Below are positions 1 through 11,464 of a stretch of DNA of 64,000 bases, piece by piece. Source of the stretch: Methanogenium cariaci JCM 10550 (GTDB taxonomy: Archaea > Halobacteriota > Methanomicrobia > Methanomicrobiales > Methanomicrobiaceae); NCBI RefSeq assembly GCF_001315945.1, contig NZ_BBBG01000008.1, positions 35,356-99,355 of the forward strand, written 5' to 3'. The stretch's first letter is position 1. The number at the start of each line of letters is the position of its first letter. The notes under the pieces were generated by a model. The model saw only the letters and a program-made list of their open reading frames with translations. It was not told where the DNA came from and searched no databases. Both the position numbers and the translations under genes were made by a program.

Positions 1-26
1 AAAGCGGGTGTCGGTTACCTGAATTC

Positions 27-3000
27 ATTTCAATCCACACACCCGCGAAGGGTGTGACGTATAACACCTCTAGGCATCTTGCGCAGATTATATTTCAATC
101 CACACACCCGCGAAGGGTGTGACTTCGATGGACGAGTAGTCTTGGTCGATCATCCAATTTCAATCCACACACCCGCGAAGGGTGTGACCTCACGGTTCCG
201 GGCCTACTGGGACAAAGACGTATTTCAATCCACACACCCGCGAAGGGTGTGACCAAATAGCACCTCCCGATCCATATCGTTCCAATTGTATTTCAATCCA
301 CACACCCGCGAAGGGTGTGACAAGCTCATATGCCCTCTCGTTCAGGGTGAATCAGATTTCAATCCACACACCCGCGAAGGGTGTGACCCAGACCAATCCA
401 TCAATAATTCAATTTCACTCTTCATTTCAATCCACACACCCGCGAAGGGTGTGACGATGGCGATTACGCATCGCGATTTCAGGGATCCATTTCAATCCAC
501 ACACCCGCGAAGGGTGTGACCTTTTTGATTCGCTCAATCAGGTGTTGTCGTGATGATTTCAATCCACACACCCGCGAAGGGTGTGACACAAAAACACATA
601 CCCCCTTTGCTGCTTATACAGGAATTTCAATCCACACACCCGCGAAGGGTGTGACAGCAGAAGAGCGGGGGGGACTACCAGGCAGAGGATCTATTTCAAT
701 CCACACACCCGCGAAGGGTGTGACAGAGGACGACGAGACCAAAGGACAGGACGAGGGCATTTCAATCCACACACCCGCGAAGGGTGTGACTTGATCAGCG
801 TGCCCTGGTAGGGATGATCAAAGCCATTTCAATCCACACACCCGCGAAGGGTGTGACCTCGCTGGAAAAAATACGGGTGACATTCAAGACCTATTTCAAT
901 CCACACACCCGCGAAGGGTGTGACGAGTTCCCTCCCAGTAGACTCGTCCGGCACAAAATTTCAATCCACACACCCGCGAAGGGTGTGACGGGGGGGGTGC
1001 AACAGGTTGCACCCTAATCCCCCGGAATTTCAATCCACACACCCGCGAAGGGTGTGACGAACTATGACTGGCCCACGCTCCTCTACCCGATGATTTCAAT
1101 CCACACACCCGCGAAGGGTGTGACGCCAAGAGGCACGCCACACCAACAATCAGCACCAATTTCAATCCACACACCCGCGAAGGGTGTGACTCAACACTCC
1201 CGAAGAGTTTGAAGCATTCTGGCGATTTCAATCCACACACCCGCGAAGGGTGTGACATCGAGGGGGGGAGGATGTAGAATGACACTATTTGAATTTCAAT
1301 CCACACACCCGCGAAGGGTGTGACATCCCTCCTGTTGTTTGCGCTGCATGATCAGTGCCAATTTCAATCCACACACCCGCGAAGGGTGTGACCTTCTGAC
1401 GTGATGTCCTGAATGATATAGTTCGACGATTTCAATCCACACACCCGCGAAGGGTGTGACCCGCAGTCATGGTAAACGGATTTCCGTCTACATCATTTCA
1501 ATCCACACACCCGCGAAGGGTGTGACGGTTGCTGAACGTGTAGGTGTTACCCGGCAGTATGTATTTCAATCCACACACCCGCGAAGGGTGTGACTCCAAA
1601 TTCATTCAGCAAAACAACCCGAACACAGCATTTCAATCCACACACCCGCGAAGGGTGTGACGATGGCCCGTGCTGCACACTATGTCCGGGTGCTATTTCA
1701 ATCCACACACCCGCGAAGGGTGTGACGTTGCAGATCCCAGTTTGAAAACTCCGGAATCGTCATTTCAATCCACACACCCGCGAAGGGTGTGACGTTTGAA
1801 CTCGAGGCGGGCCCCGAAATAGCGATGGATTTCAATCCACACACCCGCGAAGGGTGTGACGATGCGGGCCGAGGACTGGTTTGAGATGCTGGAAATTTCA
1901 ATCCACACACCCGCGAAGGGTGTGACACATGATCAGGAGATATGATCACAGCATGAGCAAATTTCAATCCACACACCCGCGAAGGGTGTGACAAAATTTC
2001 TTCAAATTATTATTTAGAGATAATTTGATTTCAATCCACACACCCGCGAAGGGTGTGACCGTAGTCGTCCGCCGCTACGATACCCGGTAGGCATTTCAAT
2101 CCACACACCCGCGAAGGGTGTGACGAGTTTTTCCGGCCGCTGCTTGAAGGCAATGGATACATTTCAATCCACACACCCGCGAAGGGTGTGACAGCGCATC
2201 CGCAAATCTGGCTCTTGCTTACCTTAATTTCAATCCACACACCCGCGAAGGGTGTGACAGGCACAAGGATACACATTTAATGAGCCAGATGAGATTTCAA
2301 TCCACACACCCGCGAAGGGTGTGACATCTATTATCGCCCGCTGCTCAAGCTTGAGATTATTTCAATCCACACACCCGCGAAGGGTGTGACGATACACGCC
2401 ACGGCGGTTGTGCCGCTGCCGAGATTTCAATCCACACACCCGCGAAGGGTGTGACGCACAGATGGCGCATATCGCGCGTGAGGAGTGGATTTCAATCCAC
2501 ACACCCGCGAAGGGTGTGACGTGACTGTTGGCGATGACAACCAGCGCATGCTCATTTCAATCCACACACCCGCGAAGGGTGTGACAATCTATTGCACACC
2601 CAATCACAATGAGATTTATATTTCAATCCACACACCCGCGAAGGGTGTGACATGGATAGCGACGTTGGCGATCCGCTGATGCTGCAATTTCAATCCACAC
2701 ACCCGCGAAGGGTGTGACCGTAGTGCTCCAGCGTTTAGACTCGCTCATCAAATTTCAATCCACACACCCGCGAAGGGTGTGACGTGACGAACGTTATCGT
2801 TTGTAATCAGACGTCCGATTTCAATCCACACACCCGCGAAGGGTGTGACGCACAGGCGCCACAGCTGAAGTCGTGTTATACACCGATTTCAATCCACACA
2901 CCCGCGAAGGGTGTGACATCGGTGTTTCAGATGTGTATGACGGAGAGACGATAATTTCAATCCACACACCCGCGAAGGGTGTGACGTGTGAATATTCCGC

Positions 3001-5637
3001 TCATTGCCAGTGTGTCTTTTATTTCAATCCACACACCCGCGAAGGGTGTGACGAAAAACGCGCCATCAGATGTTGAGGCGACATCATTTCAATCCACACA
3101 CCCGCGAAGGGTGTGACAGGCCCGTGTCTCACAATTGAGCCGCCATAATCAAATTTCAATCCACACACCCGCGAAGGGTGTGACTCGAGTGCCTGACGCG
3201 CTGTTATTTGGTTTGATAATTTCAATCCACACACCCGCGAAGGGTGTGACTCGATGTGCATGGATGGCCGGTAATTATCAAGCCATTTCAATCCACACAC
3301 CCGCGAAGGGTGTGACGGTGGAACGTATGATGAATAGAGAGGACTGGCAGATTTCAATCCACACACCCGCGAAGGGTGTGACGCAGGTAAGGCTGACATC
3401 AAGGGGGGGGATGATGCAATTTCAATCCACACACCCGCGAAGGGTGTGACAGGGGCAGTTTGACCCGTTCACCCAAGAATCAGGATTTCAATCCACACAC
3501 CCGCGAAGGGTGTGACATGTCCGTAGATATCGCATCATACGCCCCCCCTCGATTTCAATCCACACACCCGCGAAGGGTGTGACCCTCCGAATTTGAGGAT
3601 ATTTCCTGATTCACCCATTTCAATCCACACACCCGCGAAGGGTGTGACACGCGGCATCTACTCCAGCTGCATCCACAGACTATTTCAATCCACACACCCG
3701 CGAAGGGTGTGACACAAATATGATGGCATTGGGAAAAGCATTCCAAATTTCAATCCACACACCCGCGAAGGGTGTGACGTATAAGGACGCCCAAGACTGG
3801 ATTGATTCTTCTATTTCAATCCACACACCCGCGAAGGGTGTGACGGTCTCCTCATGCATCAGGTACGCGGGTTTCCCATTTCAATCCACACACCCGCGAA
3901 GGGTGTGACTGTTCTGCTGGGTTCTGCTCACTCCATCCCGTGAATTTCAATCCACACACCCGCGAAGGGTGTGACCTCATCATTTCATTTGTGATATGCT
4001 TGCTATTGCGATTTCAATCCACACACCCGCGAAGGGTGTGACCAGGGATATTGTGTATTCTCCAGATGGGGGGGGAAATTTCAATCCACACACCCGCGAA
4101 GGGTGTGACCAGATAGACTCAGACTCAGTTGAGGAGGTGGATGTATTTCAATCCACACACCCGCGAAGGGTGTGACTATTTTTGGGACTGTATTAAGATG
4201 AGAACAGAGATTTCAATCCACACACCCGCGAAGGGTGTGACGAATTTCATGAGGACCCGGATCATTTATCTACCATTTCAATCCACACACCCGCGAAGGG
4301 TGTGACATTCTCGTACCGGTGTTTCCTGGTAATCGACAGATTTCAATCCACACACCCGCGAAGGGTGTGACCATCCACCTCCTCGATGTCATCATCCCCC
4401 CCGGCAAATAGATTTCAATCCACACACCCGCGAAGGGTGTGACAGATACACATTTTGCAGCAGATTGCTAGATACAATTTCAATCCACACACCCGCGAAG
4501 GGTGTGACAATATTATTCGCCGATTTAAATGAGTCCCAGTCTATTTCAATCCACACACCCGCGAAGGGTGTGACCTGAATGCTTACGGAGATTACTATAC
4601 CGTCTGCATATTTCAATCCACACACCCGCGAAGGGTGTGACGTTGGAGTCGCATTATCAGTTGTATCACCTATTATTTCAATCCACACACCCGCGAAGGG
4701 TGTGACCGCAACCGGACCGCATTGGACCGCAAGCGCACAGATATTTCAATCCACACACCCGCGAAGGGTGTGACGTCTGGGACTGTGATCAAGGGATTCG
4801 GGCGAACAATTTCAATCCACACACCCGCGAAGGGTGTGACCATGATGTCATCAGCTGCAACAACAGCAACAGGCAATTTCAATCCACACACCCGCGAAGG
4901 GTGTGACGTCGAATTACTACGGCAGTGACTACCGTGATCAAATAATTTCAATCCACACACCCGCGAAGGTGTGACATCTCCATAATCTCCATAATCTCCA
5001 TACCATTCAATTTCAATCCACACACCCGCGAAGGTGTGACACCTCTTTCTTCTCTTAAATATATTAATTTTATAATTTCAATCCACACACCCGCGAAGGG
5101 TGTGACGAAATTTCCGCATCAGAACACCCCCCCGGGAATTGGATTTCAATCCACACACCCGCGAAGGGTGTGACATAGCATGCTATCTTTCTATCATGGA
5201 AGTTGGTGAATTTCAATCCACACACCCGCGAAGGGTGTGACGGAGGTGTTGGGGGGATAGTATCCGGACAGTGCAAATTTCAATCCACACACCCGCGAAG
5301 GGTGTGACAGCGGCATGGAATGCAGCCATCGCCGGGATTGAATTTCAATCCACACACCCGCGAAGGGTGTGACTAAAGAGATAAATCTAATTTCTCATTT
5401 ACAACAATTTCAATCCACACACCCGCGAAGGGTGTGACTGTATGTGAGCGGTTGCATGACATTTAGGGACTATTTCAATCCACACACCCGCGAAGGGTGT
5501 GACGGACATACACAACTTTCTCACCAACTTCCATGATAATTTCAATCCACACACCCGCGAAGGGTGTGACGGAATACTCCCAGGTGTGGCCGCACTTATG
5601 ACAGCATTTCAATCCACACACCCGCGAAGGGTGTGAC
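27..5637 (-). CRISPR. Type I-C CRISPR array, 85 repeats seen, open at left edge
   Basis: There are 85 copies of a 32-bp repeat, reading on the + strand from ATTTCAATCC to GGGTGTGAC, with 84 unique spacers mostly 33-37 nt long. The inner CACACCC/GGGTGTG arms form the stem-loop. In the minus-strand sense the repeat begins GTC and ends ATTGAAAT, as in type I-C, so crRNA is read right to left and the newest spacers are near 5637. Repeats are essentially identical except those at 4945-4975 and 5010-5040, which are 31 bp because GGG is GG. The 26 bases before position 27 are probably spacer, so the array continues outside the window. Spacers at 5175-5209 and 5504-5538 overlap on opposite strands of one target. 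Confidence 0.98.
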
Positions 5638-5935
5638 TGCAAATGTATTCTATACTTTTTTGATTATTAAATTACGCATTGAGTTCTATTTCTTCAGCTG
5701 ACAATTGCCAATTGCGAAACATATCGATACGTTTGGAAAAAAAAGATGCAATCTGATTCACAATAAATACAAATTATATTTTAGTATGAATTCTGATCGG
5801 GGCCACGTCAGGATCCTATAGAAAGATCCCGTTCCGTATCATCCGGAAAAATCATCAAAAAGGTTATATGTAAAAAAATAATTTTCCCGCGAAGCTCCCC
5901 CCCGGGATTCTCTGGTCGCTTCCGGTTCGCAGCCA
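5638..5935 (-). promoter_or_regulatory. CRISPR leader and array promoter
   Basis: This AT-rich stretch lies between the last repeat and the cas2 stop, which is the expected leader position for an array transcribed on the minus strand. On that strand a TATA-like ACATATAACC lies at about 5868-5877 and a second AT-rich TATA-like block at about 5770-5790. No gene is visible. At 5887-5895 there is a 9-base match to the repeat core (CCCGCGAAG) just past cas2, possibly chance. Promoter positions are inferred from motif only. Confidence 0.75.
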
Positions 5936-6232
5936 TCATGCAATTAATAGTCCTTCCGGATCATACCCACCCTTGGTACCATAGTGTTCGACCCGGTTTT
6001 TCCAGTTCTTCCCCCCCAGATAATAAAACCGGAGACTATCCTTCTCCTCATCTATAATCCCGCACAAAGAGTGTTTAAGCTTTGCGAACTGGGCAGGGTC
6101 AAGCAGACATTCAAAAACCGAATTCTGCACCCGCTGACCATAATTGACACACTCTTTTGCCACCTGTCTGAGCCGCTTCTTTCCCCCCCCGTCGGATTCC
6201 GTGCTCACATCATACGTAACTAAAACCATCAT
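5936..6232 (-). CDS. cas2: CRISPR-associated endoribonuclease/integration subunit Cas2
   Basis: This is a 98-aa protein of normal Cas2 length. It opens MMVLVTYDVST, the beta strand carrying the conserved Asp of the ferredoxin-like fold, and ends with the short I-C type tail. Cas2 dimers bridge two Cas1 dimers in the spacer integrase. It is the last cas gene of the minus-strand operon, 14 bp after cas1, and faces the leader. A run of eight G near residue 16 gives GGGKK where family members have one fewer glycine, probably a length error that happens to keep the frame. Either of two adjacent ATGs could be the start. Confidence 0.95.
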   Translation of the reverse strand: MMVLVTYDVSTESDGGGKKRLRQVAKECVNYGQRVQNSVFECLLDPAQFAKLKHSLCGIIDEEKDSLRFYYLGGKNWKNRVEHYGTKGGYDPEGLLIA

Positions 6233-6246
6233 ATTAATCCCTCAAT

Positions 6247-7291
6247 TCATGAAAAAGGCGGATACCCATCAATATCTCCCCCCGCAGATGGCGGGCCATA
6301 AGCATTGCCTGAACATACGGTATCAGTCCAACGGATATCTTCTCCCCCCCAAGATAAGGATGGGTAATCTCGTCCTGTTTTCTTTTCTGCCATGCACTGA
6401 GGATCTCTTTTCTTCCGTCCTCCGTCATGAGTACGCCCCCCCGTTCTCCTTTTTGACAAAATCCTTCGGCTTCACCCGGTTCAGGTTGATTAAATTCAGT
6501 GCCAGACGATCAGCCATAAACGGCCGGAGTTCCTCCATCATATCCAGCGCAAGACTGGCCCGGCCCGGTCTGTCCGTATGGAAAAATCCCACATACGGAT
6601 CCAGCCCGACCGTTTCCAGCGCTGATTCAACATCATGCGCAAGAAGCGTGTACAGAAAGGAGAGCATCGCATTCATATTGTCACGGGGGGAGGTCTCCGG
6701 TTCCGTTCGTTGAGATAAAAATCCTCTTTTTGTTTAAGAATCAGTTCATCCAGAGCAGAAAAATAAAATCGTGCACAATTGCCCTCGATGCCCCCCCGGA
6801 GACTATCCGCTGTCGTACAATCCTCAATCTTCAGCATGTGTTCAATAAGCAGTCTGTCGGCCGTGGTCACTTTCCTGCCGTCTACTGTATCACCATGATC
6901 CCGGATACCTCTCCCCCCCAAAACCGTCCTGCAATTCACCGTCTTTCCGATGATAAATGACTTTGCAATCTCCAGTGAATCAGGGGGACTGTCTGCGATA
7001 CGGTATTGTGTCCGTCTGAGAAGGACATTCCCCCCCGCACCCTCCCGCTGACGCGTGCCTGAAACTGGCCCTGCGGACTTAAAAAGGAGAGCGCAATGTT
7101 GTTGTCCGAACACAATCTCATTAACTGCGGACTTGCCCCCCCATATATCCAAAACAGACAATCCCTTCCAGATTATACACCGGGATGCGGAACCTCTCCG
7201 TGTTGTCGACTCTCACAACGACATTGTCCCCGTCCTTGACCAGATATGAATCAGGATTTGTCACGTATAACGTATTCAAAAGTTTTCTCAT
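6247..7291 (-). CDS. cas1: CRISPR integrase Cas1, type I-C (frame broken at G/C runs)
   Basis: The reading order in four frame segments recovers a full Cas1 of about 345 aa: [17 protein letters not shown] at the start, then [42 protein letters not shown], a central helical part with [12 protein letters not shown] (containing the metal-ligand Glu), and the C-terminal [20 protein letters not shown] (conserved His and Asp region), ending near DGYPPFS. Each frame change falls on a 6-7 base G/C run, so the gene is probably intact in the organism. Cas1 is the catalytic subunit of spacer integration with Cas2, and Cas4 upstream selects and trims PAM ends. The start lies 2 bp after the likely cas4 stop. 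Confidence 0.92.
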
Positions 7292-7293
7292 GC

Positions 7294-7998
7294 TCAAAGC
7301 CCCCTCGTTATTCCCCGTACATGCATCCCGGACATGGTTTTTGATATAGATATCAACCGACCGGTTCTTCTTCGTCAGTCTCGGCATACACACATCAAAA
7401 AGAGAACACAGACTGCACTTGCGGTTTTTTGGGCAGGAGGAGTTATTTCTTCGCGGAACAGGTCGTGCATCTCCTCTGCAAGAGCATACACCAGCCGTCT
7501 CAGTTCTTCGGTCATGTCGGTGTGTATCCGTCTGCGGATTTCGTAGTAATAAAAATCAGCCGTTGGAATTTCAACACCGAACATCTCTTCCAGACAGATG
7601 ACCTGAGCACACAACTGCACCTCATCACGCTCATCAATCTTCGGTTTTCCCCCCCTCTTGTACTCGACAGGAAACATCGTCCATAACCCCCCCTCGCAAT
7701 CAGGAATCGGCACCCCCCCCTCTTTGGAACGGACATATTCAATCACATCAGCGATACCATACAGACCCAGCGTGTACGAAACAAGGGGGCATGCCCGTGA
7801 TATTCGCACATCGGCCCTGCTTTCGGTAAAAAACGGGTCATCTACCCGTTCGTGGAGGAAGTGGCCTTCTGTTGTCCTCAGGTTGTCTGCCCATTGCTGT
7901 TCGACGTGAATGAGTGCCCACTGCCGTTTGCAGAAACAAAAATGCTGTATGCCGGATAATGACAGCAGTTCATCATCCGCATATCGGGTATCTCTCAT
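7294..7998 (-). CDS. cas4: Cas4 RecB-like nuclease, type I-C (frame break near 3' end)
   Basis: The N-terminal FCFCKRQWALIHVE motif holds the first Fe-S cysteine, and FPVEYKRG with DEVQLCAQ marks the RecB-type nuclease core. The open frame ends in an unlike tail at 7375. One base shift restores the expected cysteine-rich end CSLCSLFDVCMPRL followed by about 30 basic residues up to cas1. Cas4 processes prespacers and checks the PAM together with Cas1-Cas2. Its start overlaps the cas7 stop in ATGA. The last 5-G run decides whether a TGA stops just before cas1 or the two read through; a 4-G run gives TGA at 7294-7296, which I prefer. Confidence 0.88.
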
Positions 7999-8855
7999 AA
8001 TTTTTCAATCAGAGAGACACCATCCGGAATATCTTCTGATATCGTAACCGTGTAATCGGTAAATGCACGGGGGGGTGGCCGGTCACCGGAAATCCGTTCC
8101 ACACTGACTTTGTCAAACAGAATATGGGACTGGCAGCAGCCGAGTTCAGTATCATGTTTGAATACGATCAGTTTTCGGGCAGACATCTTTCCCCCCCGTG
8201 CTGCGGAATGATCATGCTCAAACATATTTACCAGACTATCCCAGAACAACTCAAGATCGTCTTCACTAAACCCGGTGGTCTTCTTTGCCAGGTTTGCTGA
8301 TATGTAACCCTCTGCACGATAGAGCCCATACGGCACAATCTGCTTCTTCCCCATCGTCTGGCCCTTCTCTGCATCGGCCGGTTTCGTCACGGCAAGTCGG
8401 GTGACCGTAACTTCCTGCTGGTAAATCCGGTCGATACTGCGGCTAAAATTGATCTGCACCGGGCCTCTTACCTGACCACAGTTCACCTCGGTTGTCATCA
8501 CCGCACCAAAGGTGCGAATATCAAAGAAATTCTTGCACATGAACTTTGTCAGTTCATCGTCTTTCGGCTTCTTTTTGTCAGGTTTCATCCCCAGATGTTT
8601 GTAGGCTTTTTCGTGCTGCTCATTGAGGACTGCCCCGGATTTCACATAGATTTCATATCCCGACTCGCCCTCTTTTACCAGATCAACGTAATCCCGTATC
8701 TTTCGCTTCAGGCATACATCCGTTACGATACCGCATCCGGTCTGGGGGGGATCAATACGGGCCATATTCCCCATATCCGGGTCACCATTCGGGTTCCCAT
8801 TCTCTACGTCAAACAACAATACAAACTCATACCGGTTCTTGATACATTCATTCAT
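7995..8855 (-). CDS. cas7: Cas7 (Csd2) backbone subunit of type I-C Cascade
   Basis: This is an intact 286-aa protein with the Csd2 signature: FVLLFDVENGNPNGDPD, then TDVCLKRKIRDYV, FDIRTFGAVM, and GPVQINFSRSID. Cas7 copies line the crRNA spacer to form the Cascade backbone. The run of seven G at 8744-8750 yields DPPQTG where the family has DPQTG; a true run of four would remove one proline without shifting frame. It overlaps the cas8c stop at its start and the cas4 start at its end by 4 bp, showing translational coupling. Confidence 0.97.
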   Translation of the reverse strand: MNECIKNRYEFVLLFDVENGNPNGDPDMGNMARIDPPQTGCGIVTDVCLKRKIRDYVDLVKEGESGYEIYVKSGAVLNEQHEKAYKHLGMKPDKKKPKDDELTKFMCKNFFDIRTFGAVMTTEVNCGQVRGPVQINFSRSIDRIYQQEVTVTRLAVTKPADAEKGQTMGKKQIVPYGLYRAEGYISANLAKKTTGFSEDDLELFWDSLVNMFEHDHSAARGGKMSARKLIVFKHDTELGCCQSHILFDKVSVERISGDRPPPRAFTDYTVTISEDIPDGVSLIEKL

Positions 8856-10780
8856 AATTTCTCCTCCTCAACTGACGATTCACTTTTTTTCTGGTAATTT
8901 GCTTTGCGCTGGTGGTAATAGCCAAGCATAAACATGCCCTGTTCATCCAGGTTCATATATTCCGGGAACTCATTGACCTCGGATAAGATCTCTTCGATTG
9001 ACTGGTTCGTCTTAAATCCCCAGTCGGATTTACTGATATGGTGCTGCGCAAGTTTGAGCAGCACCGGAAACACCACCGCCGGTGTTGACGATGCACTGCT
9101 GAAATATTTGCTGTTAATCGTCGCTCCGATATCCTTGTTCGTATCATTCTGCACCTTTTCCAGCACCGCAAATAATCTCCCCAGGCGGTACGGTACGTTT
9201 ACACTCTCTTCGTTTAATTTCACGGTAATCAGCTCCTCAGGTATGTTTGTCAGTCCGGCTCTGCTTTGTCTCAGAAGATATGCCTTGATAAAACCGGCAC
9301 GAACGGTATTCATCGTCTTCTCCACCTTCACCCGGTTTAATATGGCAGAGTACATCTGGATGGGATAGGGCGTCTCATTCAGGATGGCCCTCATAATAAG
9401 CCCACCAAGAATGGGTGAGACATCGTTTTTGTCTGAACTTTTCGGGACGGTTTCACGCAGCAGCCAGTAGACGGAGATGAATTCCGGTCCGAAGGATTCC
9501 CCCCCCGAATACTCCGGCACGATATCCATGTCCAGATGATGCTGGGCGACCGTATCAACAAAATTCCCGAAAGTATCTTTATACCAATACCGTATCGCAA
9601 TCCGGGCATTGTTCGGGGACAGTCCGAGAATGTAAAAATTCACATCGGGGTCGGTCCCGAGATCCTCTTTTCGTACGGTTTGGCCATTTCTTACTCTGGT
9701 GAGGACATCCTCAATAAGCTGGAGCGTTGCCGTATCCCGCACTCTTTCAGGTTCGTTCGCGTCCCCCCCGTCTGAATCCTTTTTCCGGGACGGGGGATTG
9801 ATGAAGAACGGTGCCAGATTTTCACAGGTCTTGTCGTCCGTCTCGGCCCAGAACACCGTTGTCGTGTCCGCAATTCTTAGCCGGTTCGCCTTTTGAGTGA
9901 GCAGGTAGTTGAGAGCAGTGGTGTACTTGAACATCGAGATTTCGCTGACCGGTGCATTGTAACTCTGCTTCTTGTTGTACGAAACAAATGCATCATCGTT
10001 GAAACCTACAATCGAAGCACCCGCCTGTTGAGCCCCGAAAACCCCCCTTGATTTTCTGGTGAGTTCTTGCGATAGGTTCTGTTTCACCGGTCACCAGACA
10101 CTGGCTGAAGACCGTATCATCACCACTTGCCTGTGAGGAATGATACTTTTCCCAGAGAGCTTTGACCCCGGAGTTCTCGTGCAAAAACGAATCATTGTCG
10201 TCAAAAACAATGTCGTCAAAAACAATATTCCCGCCTGCGAGGATCTCATCTTTATACTGGGCGATCTTTGGATTCTGAAGAAATTCTTCCGGATTCCATG
10301 CATCCAGAAACAAGAGCAATCGTTTCACACCGACATAATCCATGCTGCCGAGAATATCATGATGCAGTTTTCTGAACTCCTCAAAATACTCCTTTGTACG
10401 GGGATTTGTGAGAATGATCTCTTTGTCATTTTCCTCCAGCACCACATAATCACTATCTGGTTTGTGCAGATACTTTTTTCAAACTCCGGTCGTTTGAGCC
10501 TTTCGACACCGAAGACATACTTCACATTGTCGCAGAGAAAATAGGGGGGGTTGACGCCGTTTGCCCTGGATTTCTGTTGCGGTACTTCCATCATTTGTGG
10601 CCGGGGGGGTTTTTTGTCGTCCGTTCTCAGGTCAACAATATTGGATATCTCACCGGTCTCAGAGATAACCAGATTAAACGAGACATTTGCCCTGCTGTAA
10701 CCGGGGGGGCGAGGTATGGGTATATTTTCATCATTGTCAAGAATATCATAATACTCGCACAGGGACTGAATGATCATGAT
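8852..10780 (-). CDS. cas8c: Cas8c (Csd1) large subunit of type I-C Cascade (frame broken)
   Basis: Three overlapping frame segments join into one protein of about 640 aa. The N-terminus is [20 protein letters not shown], with [16 protein letters not shown]; the middle has [14 protein letters not shown] and [20 protein letters not shown]; the long C-terminal part runs from [20 protein letters not shown] to the stop. Breaks sit at about 10475 (end of segment one) and 10040 (an eight-base C/G-rich stretch). Cas8c recognises the PAM; in I-C an internal start in this gene also makes the small Cas11 subunit (known of the family, not tested here). A 15-bp tandem duplication at 10197-10226 doubles IVFDD. 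The start overlaps cas5 by 7 bp. Confidence 0.92.
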
Positions 10781-11460
10781 ACCTCTCCGAATGCGAGACA
10801 TCGGTTGACGTCAACCGTCCCGTCAGTCATGTTCGCCCGGAAGAAAATAGCCTGCATCTCGTTTTCGAAGTCAATATCATACAACATGAACCCGAGATCC
10901 TTCTCGCCGCCATTCTCTCCGGTATAATACGACTCAGGCGTTTCCCCTTCAAGATATTCAAAACTGACCGGGAATTCACGGCACCCGAAATACGGCTGGT
11001 GGAAGCACTGGCCCCCCCGTCTCATCCTGCGAAGGGCAATGTTGTAATGCTTCTTTTCGGTATCATCGGGCCCCCCCGCATCAGCGGTCATTTCAAAATG
11101 AGCTTCAATACAATAACAGACATTACGGAGTACAAGAGATGCCCGCTGCACCCGATTTTCATTCGGAACCTGACATAATGTAGCCTCTTTCCCGTTCATT
11201 GCAGCCTTCACTGCACCCTTTGGGATTTTACCCGTCACTTCATTGCGCCGGATATTATCAAATTCAATCTTGTTTTGCACATGTATCTTGTCAATCTTCC
11301 AGCAGATGGCAGGCTTCCAATAAATTGCTTCAAGAATGCCTCGTGCTGCTGAGGGTGTCATGACATCGTAACTGACCCGCTCGACCTTCATCTCCGGTCG
11401 GGTAAAACAGGCATAATCGCCCCATACTTTTAGTTTAATTCCATATCCTATGACAATCAC
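10774..11460 (-). CDS. cas5: Cas5 (Cas5d) crRNA-processing subunit, type I-C
   Basis: An intact 228-aa protein. It shows the Cas5d opening [20 protein letters not shown], then [20 protein letters not shown], the central [12 protein letters not shown] stretch and C-terminal [10 protein letters not shown]. In type I-C, which lacks Cas6, Cas5 cuts the repeat transcript itself and holds the crRNA 5' handle. Translation appears to begin at GTG 11458-11460, preceded by an AGAGG ribosome-binding site and 4 bp after the restored cas3 stop. Confidence 0.95.
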   Translation of the reverse strand: MIVIGYGIKLKVWGDYACFTRPEMKVERVSYDVMTPSAARGILEAIYWKPAICWKIDKIHVQNKIEFDNIRRNEVTGKIPKGAVKAAMNGKEATLCQVPNENRVQRASLVLRNVCYCIEAHFEMTADAGGPDDTEKKHYNIALRRMRRGGQCFHQPYFGCREFPVSFEYLEGETPESYYTGENGGEKDLGFMLYDIDFENEMQAIFFRANMTDGTVDVNRCLAFGEVS

Positions 11461-11464
11461 CTCT

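Noticed and set aside
286..5276. Many open frames of 60-137 codons inside the CRISPR array, on both strands
   Set aside because: They are the repeat translated over and over (FNPHTREGCD, SIHTPAKGVT, SHPSRVCGLK, VTPFAGVWIE) with spacer peptides between. They are not genes.
27..5637. Self-targeting spacers against genes in this window
   Set aside because: By eye I found no spacer matching the annotated genes. A proper search of all 84 spacers against the whole genome is needed and was not possible here.
7121..7998. Cas4-Cas1 fusion protein
   Set aside because: In the given sequence the corrected cas4 tail reads straight into Cas1 without a stop. But this depends on a five-G run; with four, TGA ends cas4 two bases before the cas1 ATG, the usual I-C arrangement. 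Run lengths here are unreliable.
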